The notes under the pieces are model-generated. The model saw only the letters and a list, made by a program, of their open reading frames with translations. It was not told the DNA's origin and did no database searches. A DNA stretch of 11,268 nucleotides, from positions 1-11,268 of the forward strand of contig CAKUNB010000044.1 of the NCBI GenBank assembly GCA_934668285.1. The letters run 5' to 3'. Source of the stretch: an uncultured Oscillospiraceae bacterium (GTDB taxonomy: Bacteria > Bacillota > Clostridia > Oscillospirales > Oscillospiraceae). A program made the translations under genes and the position numbers. Positions 6,952-11,268 of the stretch are shown here, piece after piece. How positions within the stretch are numbered: the stretch's first letter is position 1; every line of letters starts with the position of its first letter.

Positions 6952-6977
6952 GGCCGGCAGCGCATATGCTGCCGGCC
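6952..6977 (-). terminator. GC-rich hairpin after the BspA-like gene
   Basis: A perfect 10-bp stem GGCCGGCAGC/GCTGCCGGCC with a 6-nt loop starts 16 nt after the stop codon. Outer CCGCA/TGCGG (6947-6951 and 6982-6986) extends it. The minus strand lacks a T-run after the stem, while the plus strand has GTTTTG, so termination may be partial and some transcripts could enter the tRNA array. Confidence 0.5.
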
Positions 6978-6993
6978 GTTTTGCGGTTAATCA

Positions 6994-9900
6994 TTATTTT
7001 GCTATATCGCGGTACAGGAACGTCACGACCTGCGCTCTGGTGCAGGTGGCTTCGGGGTCAAACGTTGTGGCGCTGGTGCCGTTGGTGATGCCGTTTTCAA
7101 CGGCCCAGAGGACGGCTGTGCCGTAGTACTCTGTCGTTTTGACGTCGCCAAACGGGTTATTTCGGCTGGTGGGCGTGGGCTTGCCCGCGAAGCGCCAGAG
7201 GAAGGTAACGATCTGCGCACGGGTGCAGGTGTCGTCCGGACTGAATTTCGTGGCATCCGTGCCGTTCGTGATGCCGCGCTCGACCGCCCAGAGGACTGAC
7301 TTGTAATAGTACTCGCCGGGCCTCACGTCCACAAACGGATTTGCGCTGCTCGTCGGCTCCGGCTGACCGGCCGCCCGCCAGAGGAACGTCACCACCTGTG
7401 CGCGGGTGCACCCGTCGTCGGGGCCGAAGGTCGTCGCGGTCGTGCCGGTCGTAATGCCCTTTTCCACCGCCCACAGAACTGCGTCGTAATAGTACTCGCC
7501 CTCCCGCACGTCCACAAATGGATTCGTCGTCGGCGCAGGCCGTTCGAGCTTCGGCGTTTTCACAACCTTCGTCTGCACGGCAAAGGCCGGATTTTGGAAG
7601 GTCGCGGTATACGTGATCTCGCCCTCTGCGTCGTAGGTCGCTTCCTTCGTCACCGTGGCAGCAGCCTTGCCGTTTTCACTTTCCACGTGGCTGCCGTCGT
7701 GCCTGCAAACACGGCTCGCCGTGACCGTGCTGTTATCGCCCGCCCAGACATAGGACGGTGCGCCCCAGTCGTGCCCCCATGCGGGAATCACTGCCTGTGC
7801 GACCTTGTAATCGCAGCGGGAGCAGTGGCTGCCCTCGGTCAGACCGGTTTCTGTACACGTCGCGGGGACGGCAGCGTCCGTGACCATGTCATGCCCCAGC
7901 TTCGGGGTGACCTCCTGCGCAATCATATAATCGCAGCGGGAGCAATGACTGCCCTCGGTCAGGCCGGTTTCCGTGCAGGTGGCCGGGACAGCCGCGTCGG
8001 TAATCATGTCATGCCCCAGCTTCGGTGTGACCTCCTGCGCAACCTTGTAGTCGCAGCGGGAGCAGTGGCTTCCCTCCGTCAGACCGGTTTTCGTACAGGT
8101 AGCCGGGACGGCTGCGTCGGTAATCATGTCATGCCCGAGTTTCGGGGTGGTCTGCTGCGCGACCTTGTAGTCGCAGCGAGAGCAGTGGCTTCCTTCGGTC
8201 AGGCCGGTCCCGGTGCACGTCGCGGGGACGGCCGCGTCGGTGATCATGTTGTGACCCAGCTTCGGGGTAACTTCCTGTGCAACCTTGTAGTCACAGCGGG
8301 AGCAATGGCTACCCTCGGTCAGGCCGGTCTCCGTGCAGGTCGCGGGAACTGCTGCGTCTGTCAGCAGATCGTGCCCCAGCGCTGGAATAATCTTCTGCGC
8401 AACTTTGTAGTCGCAACGGGAACAATGCGCACCTTCGGTTAGACCGATTTTAATGCAGGTTGGAGAAACCGACGCGTCAATGATTATATCGTGCTCCAAG
8501 GCAGGGATGACATTCTGTGTGATCTTATAATCACAGCGAGAGCAATGGGCACCTTCGGTCAGACCAGTTTCAGTGCATGTTGCGGGGATGGCGATATCAA
8601 TAATTATGTCGTGTCCGAGCTTCGGCGTGGCCTGCTGTGCAATCCGGTAGTCACAACGGGAGCAGTGGCTGCCCTCCGTCAGGCCGGTTTTGGTACAAGT
8701 TGCCGGAACTGCTGCGTCGGTGATCATATCGTGTCCCAGCTTCGGGGTGATCTCCTGCGCAATCTTATAATCGCAGCGGGAGCAGTGGCTGCCCTCGGTC
8801 AAGCCGGTTTCCGTACAAGTTGCAGGAACGGCCGCGTCAGTGACCATATCGTGACCCAGCTTCGGAGTAACCTCCTGCGCGACCTTGTAGTCGCAGCGGG
8901 AGCAATGACTGCCCTCGGTCAGACCGGTTTCGGTGCAAGTTGCCGGAACTGCCGCGTCCGTGACCATGTCATGCCCCCGCTTCGGGGTGATCTCCTGTGC
9001 AATCTTATAGTCGCAGCGAGCGCAATGGCTTCCTTCGGTCAGACCGGTTTCGGTACACGTCGCGGGGACGGCAGCGTCCGTCATCATGTCATGTCCCAGC
9101 TTCGGGGTGACCTCCTGCGCAATCTTATAATCACACCGAGCGCAATGGCTGCCCTCAGTCAGGCCGGTTTCGGTGCACGTTGCGGGGACTGCCGCGTCCG
9201 TCATCATGTCATGTCCAGCGCCCGGCTCAAAGTCTGTGCGGTAGCTGTAGCCGCAGGCGCATTTGTGCAGGGTGTAGCCCCATGTGCAGGACGGCGGAAA
9301 GACTGTGTCTTCCAGTACATGTTCACAGAGCGGGTCATTGCCGAGTGTATACCAAGGCTTCCAATTTAACGTGCCGCCGTAGCCGCTCAGGGCGCCGTCC
9401 TCTTTCCAAGACAAATTACTGTTCAAGCTTTCCGGATAGTAAGCGACAGCAATTACACCAGAAAACGCTGCAGAGCCTATGCTTGGCTTTTCTCCCTGAA
9501 AAACCACAGCTTTCAAAGAACTACAGTCGAGAAACGCATGATTGCGAATTCTCGTCACGCCGTCCGGTATCGTAATGCTCGTCAGGCTGCTGCAGTTGAA
9601 GAAAGCACAGTCTCCGATGCTCGTCACGCTGTCCGGTAGCGTGATGCTCGTCAGGCTGCTGCAGTCGGAGAACGCATATCCCCCAATGCTCGTTACGCTG
9701 TCCGGTAGCGTGATGCTTGTCAGACTGCTGCAGTAGGAGAACGCCCAGTCCCCAATGCTCGTCACGCTGTCCGGTAGCGTGATGTTCGTCAAGCTGCTGC
9801 AGTCGGAGAACACCCAGTCCCCAATACTCGTCACGCTGTCCGGTATCGTGATGTTCGTCAGGCTGCTGCAGCCGGAGAACGCATCGTCTCCGATACTCGT

Positions 9901-10752
9901 CACGCTGTCCGGTATCGTGATGTTCGTCAGGCTGCTGCAGTAGGAGAACGCATCGTCTCCGATACTCGTCACGCTGTCCGGAATGGCATAGGTACCGTTC
10001 ATCCCCCCGTAGCATCGGATCAGTTTTGTTTTTTCCTTGTTGTACAGCACGCCTTTCTCATCGCTGGAATAATTCAAGTTGCCTTCCCCGACCCAAATGC
10101 CAGTCAGGCTGCTGCAGTTGGAGAACGCATCGTCTCCGATACTCGTCACGCTGTCCGGTATCGTAACGCTCGTTAAGCTGCTGCAGCAGGAGAACGCCCA
10201 GTCCCCAATACTCGTCACGCTGTCCGGTAGCGTGATGCTCGTCAGTCTGCTGCAGCGGTAGAACGCCCAGTCCCCAATACTCGTCACGCTGTCCGGTAGC
10301 GTGATGCTCGTCACGCTGCTGCAGCCGGAGAACGCCCAGTCCCCAATACTCGTCACGCTGTCCGGTAGCGTGATGCTCGTCAGGCTGCTGCAGCCGGAGA
10401 ACGCCCTGCCCCCGATACTCGTCACGCTGTCCGGTAGCGTGATGCTCGTCAGTCTGCTGCACTCGTGGAACGCCAAGTCCCCAATACTCGTCACGCCTTG
10501 CTTCACCACGATGGAACGGATTGAATCATCCCGAGAACTCCAAGGAGCTGGTCGGTAGTTGCTCATGGTGTTGTCGTAATCATACATGCTTCCATTCCCG
10601 TCAAACGTCAGCGTACCTTCGCTGTCGAGCGTCCAAGTCAAATTATCCCCGCAGTAGCCCGATGCAACCACCTCCGCCGCCTCTGCCCGGCCGATTAGTC
10701 CCCCGAGCAGCAGGCAGAGGCAGAGCACGGCGGCAAAAATTCTTCGCTTCAT
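6994..10752 (-). CDS. BspA-like leucine-rich-repeat surface protein with Cys/His repeat array and three SLH domains
   Basis: This 1252-residue exported protein is likely anchored to the cell wall and may bind host or bacterial ligands; no enzymatic domain is visible. Residues 1-26 form a signal peptide (MKRR, Cys/Leu-rich core, RAEAA). Residues 33-87 match the usual BspA N-terminal cap ([11 protein letters not shown]). Thirteen 23-residue LRR_5 units of the form [23 protein letters not shown] span 88-440, with a 36-residue insertion in unit 6 and a degenerate end. A divergent Cys-rich segment (475-512) precedes twelve 40-residue repeats (513-992), then a linker containing [11 protein letters not shown] and [11 protein letters not shown] domains start at 1077, 1138 and 1199 and run to the C-terminus. 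I start it at the seventh codon of the longest frame because GGGAGGA lies 6 nt before that ATG and overlaps the upstream ATG. Repeat number probably varies between strains. Confidence 0.93.
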   Translation of the reverse strand: MKRRIFAAVLCLCLLLGGLIGRAEAAEVVASGYCGDNLTWTLDSEGTLTFDGNGSMYDYDNTMSNYRPAPWSSRDDSIRSIVVKQGVTSIGDLAFHECSRLTSITLPDSVTSIGGRAFSGCSSLTSITLPDSVTSIGDWAFSGCSSVTSITLPDSVTSIGDWAFYRCSRLTSITLPDSVTSIGDWAFSCCSSLTSVTIPDSVTSIGDDAFSNCSSLTGIWVGEGNLNYSSDEKGVLYNKEKTKLIRCYGGMNGTYAIPDSVTSIGDDAFSYCSSLTNITIPDSVTSIGDDAFSGCSSLTNITIPDSVTSIGDWVFSDCSSLTNITLPDSVTSIGDWAFSYCSSLTSITLPDSVTSIGGYAFSDCSSLTSITLPDSVTSIGDCAFFNCSSLTSITIPDGVTRIRNHAFLDCSSLKAVVFQGEKPSIGSAAFSGVIAVAYYPESLNSNLSWKEDGALSGYGGTLNWKPWYTLGNDPLCEHVLEDTVFPPSCTWGYTLHKCACGYSYRTDFEPGAGHDMMTDAAVPATCTETGLTEGSHCARCDYKIAQEVTPKLGHDMMTDAAVPATCTETGLTEGSHCARCDYKIAQEITPKRGHDMVTDAAVPATCTETGLTEGSHCSRCDYKVAQEVTPKLGHDMVTDAAVPATCTETGLTEGSHCSRCDYKIAQEITPKLGHDMITDAAVPATCTKTGLTEGSHCSRCDYRIAQQATPKLGHDIIIDIAIPATCTETGLTEGAHCSRCDYKITQNVIPALEHDIIIDASVSPTCIKIGLTEGAHCSRCDYKVAQKIIPALGHDLLTDAAVPATCTETGLTEGSHCSRCDYKVAQEVTPKLGHNMITDAAVPATCTGTGLTEGSHCSRCDYKVAQQTTPKLGHDMITDAAVPATCTKTGLTEGSHCSRCDYKVAQEVTPKLGHDMITDAAVPATCTETGLTEGSHCSRCDYMIAQEVTPKLGHDMVTDAAVPATCTETGLTEGSHCSRCDYKVAQAVIPAWGHDWGAPSYVWAGDNSTVTASRVCRHDGSHVESENGKAAATVTKEATYDAEGEITYTATFQNPAFAVQTKVVKTPKLERPAPTTNPFVDVREGEYYYDAVLWAVEKGITTGTTATTFGPDDGCTRAQVVTFLWRAAGQPEPTSSANPFVDVRPGEYYYKSVLWAVERGITNGTDATKFSPDDTCTRAQIVTFLWRFAGKPTPTSRNNPFGDVKTTEYYGTAVLWAVENGITNGTSATTFDPEATCTRAQVVTFLYRDIAK
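7777..9216 (-). repeat. Twelve tandem 120-bp repeats encoding 40-residue Cys/His units
   Basis: Twelve units of exactly 120 bp with no insertion or deletion encode [14 protein letters not shown], [16 protein letters not shown] and KxAQExTPKL in turn. Each unit has His2, Cys14, His24, Cys25 and Cys28, so the array carries 36 Cys. Most units differ at only a few codons, while units 6 and 7 (8377-8616) are clearly diverged. Similar repeats are common in clostridial surface proteins. Their function is not known to me. Confidence 0.95.
9433..10491 (-). repeat. Leucine-rich-repeat coding array (LRR_5/BspA type)
   Basis: Thirteen units with a 69-bp period, interrupted once by an insertion in unit 6. 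Neighbouring units share long identical DNA stretches (for example the segment encoding [15 protein letters not shown]), so the array is prone to gain or loss of units by recombination. Variation is concentrated at the positions after AF and around the Cys, which would be surface-exposed. Confidence 0.9.
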
Positions 10753-10906
10753 TGAAAATCCTCCCATCATTTTATTATGCCGGCAGATTCACGGGTGCTT
10801 TGGATAATTTCCCTCGCGCGGCCTCGCAATTCCCGTGGTCTGCCCAGAATGTGCCGGTTCAGCACCGTCAGTGAGGCCGGGCAGGCTCAACTTGAAATGC
10901 GGGCGC
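10753..10906 (-). other. Upstream region of the BspA-like gene
   Basis: This 154-bp stretch contains the ribosome binding site GGGAGGA at 10759-10765, 6 nt before the ATG, which fixes the start at 10752. I find no good promoter in it; the best candidate (TTGCGA, 17 nt, TATCCA) is weak. A closing stem CTGCCC/GGGCAG (10840-10845 and 10879-10884) encloses two short hairpins, so the leader is folded. The gene may therefore rely on read-through past the terminator at 10907-10935 or on a regulator-dependent promoter. Confidence 0.5.
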
Positions 10907-10935
10907 AAAAAAAGTGCGCAGCCGAAGCCGCGCAC
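10907..10935 (-). terminator. Strong intrinsic terminator upstream of the BspA-like gene
   Basis: In minus-strand RNA, GUGCGCGGC pairs with GCUGCGCAC around a UUCG tetraloop and is followed by seven Us. The single wobble (G-U) favours this strand. It ends the transcript starting near 11074 and stands 155 bp before the BspA start codon. Confidence 0.88.
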
Positions 10936-11074
10936 CCGTAAAAACGCATAGCTCCGATTGCTGCGACACAAATCGTTTCCTTCCCCAAGCATGTGGGTAT
11001 GCGAAAAAGAGCCTGCACTTTTACCGAAAAAAGCACATGCTTGAAAGGGAAACGAATATTGATTTGTGTCGCAT
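10907..11074 (-). ncRNA. Candidate structured RNA: long-hairpin small RNA or attenuator leader of the BspA-like gene
   Basis: This 168-nt unit has a promoter at 11079-11107, a predicted start exactly at the base of a long hairpin, and a terminator. The hairpin pairs TGCGACACAAATC with its perfect complement (11061-11073 and 10962-10974), CGTTTCC with GGAAACG (11048-11054 and 10974-10980) and CAAGCATGTG with CACATGCTTG (11034-11043 and 10986-10995), with a one-sided AATATT bulge and a 38-nt apical loop. The loop bases CGCATA (10998-11003) are complementary to TATGCG in the linker (10945-10950), a possible pseudoknot. I see no open reading frame with an RBS and do not recognise an Rfam family. 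Whether it is a free small RNA or a conditional leader of the downstream surface-protein gene is open. Confidence 0.55.
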
Positions 11075-11078
11075 AATC

Positions 11079-11107
11079 AGTATATCACGATGATGCAGGA
11101 AATGCAA
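11079..11107 (-). promoter_or_regulatory. Extended -10 promoter of the structured RNA
   Basis: On the minus strand, TTGCAT (11102-11107), a 17-nt spacer and TATACT (11079-11084) preceded by TGA predict a start near 11073-11074. AT-rich sequence (runs of A and T at 11109-11134) lies just upstream, as in UP elements. Confidence 0.7.
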
Positions 11108-11145
11108 CTCTTTTTAACAATTCCCTCGATTTTTCTGTGGCGGCC

Positions 11146-11178
11146 AAAAAAACCGCACCGCCCAGTCGGGCGGTGCGG
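11146..11178 (-). terminator. Intrinsic terminator of a minus-strand gene beyond the right edge
   Basis: A perfect 11-bp GC-rich stem CCGCACCGCCC/GGGCGGTGCGG with a 4-nt loop is followed on the minus strand by seven Ts. On the plus strand no T-run follows. The gene it serves is outside the window. Confidence 0.9.
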
Positions 11179-11206
11179 ATTGAGCATGTCAAAAAACTAC
11201 CCCGTG

Positions 11207-11240
11207 TGTCATTGCGAGGAGCGAAGCGACGTGGCAATCT
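11207..11240. repeat. Interspersed hairpin repeat (CATTGCGAGGAGCGAAGCGA type)
   Basis: The sequence begins TGTCATTGCGAGGAGCGAAG and ends GTGGCAATCT. ATTGC/GCAAT forms the outer pairs and the centre contains GAGCGAAGCGAC, which also folds. This motif is familiar to me as a short palindromic intergenic repeat found in many unrelated bacteria, including Clostridia. Its copy number in this genome cannot be judged here. Confidence 0.75.
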
Positions 11241-11268
11241 CGTGCAGGCAGTTTCGAATTCGCCGAAA

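Noticed and set aside
7777..9216. CRISPR array
   Set aside because: The 120-bp units are contiguous with no unique spacers and are fully in frame with a protein-coding gene.
7594..9369. Open frames of 282 and 292 codons antisense to the 120-bp repeat array
   Set aside because: They only reflect the repeat translated in the opposite frame and have no start signals. The sense strand has a signal peptide and SLH domains.
10753..10770. Upstream ATG giving six extra residues on the BspA-like protein
   Set aside because: The GGGAGGA ribosome binding site lies within those codons and is correctly spaced only for the ATG at 10752.
10962..11073. Miniature inverted-repeat transposable element
   Set aside because: The inverted repeat fits the shape, but I see no clear target-site duplication, and the exact alignment with a promoter start and a downstream terminator is better explained by an RNA gene. 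Copy number would decide.

Overview
The window looks like a chromosomal segment of a GC-rich, low-G+C-phylum anaerobe of the Clostridia, most likely an Oscillospiraceae-type gut bacterium. This rests on two very large secreted proteins that end in three S-layer homology (SLH) domains, a BspA-type leucine-rich-repeat protein, a lactocepin-like S8 protease, GC-biased third codon positions and strong AGGAGG-type ribosome binding sites. The taxonomic call is inference.

Layout from left to right. (1) 1-532, minus strand: the N-terminal 177 residues of a LolD/MacB-type ABC transporter ATPase, cut by the window edge, with its own promoter just upstream. (2) 533-979: a non-coding divergent region holding a near-consensus minus-strand promoter (858-886) that fires into a strongly folded sequence ending in a T-run. 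This is a candidate small RNA, or alternatively a long ABC-gene leader. (3) 983-5900, plus strand: promoter, RBS and a 1606-residue SLH-anchored subtilisin-family protease. (4) 5920-6093: a dense series of hairpins, including a three-way-junction-like element and the terminator of the tRNA array. (5) 6093-6841, minus strand: five tRNA genes in transcriptional order Gly(TCC), Arg(TCT), His(GTG), Gln(TTG), Lys(TTT), all with encoded CCA, driven by an extended -10 promoter at 6869-6897. A 265-bp gap between Arg and His carries a copy of the tRNA-Arg 3' end. (6) 6994-10752, minus strand: a 1252-residue BspA-like surface protein with 13 leucine-rich repeats, twelve exact-length 40-residue Cys/His repeats and three SLH domains. 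(7) 10753-11178: its upstream region, containing a compact unit of promoter, long hairpin and terminator on the same strand. This is the best candidate for an undescribed structured RNA (10907-11074). A second strong minus-strand terminator at 11146-11178 belongs to something beyond the right edge. (8) 11207-11240: a copy of a widespread interspersed hairpin repeat.

The two large genes converge on the tRNA array and both encode exported proteins that would be held on the cell wall by SLH domains, one as a protease and one as a probable adhesin or binding scaffold. Nothing in the sequence shows that they act together. The most unusual content is in the intergenic sequence: two minus-strand RNA candidates, each with an extended -10 promoter and a folded body, one beside each surface-protein gene.
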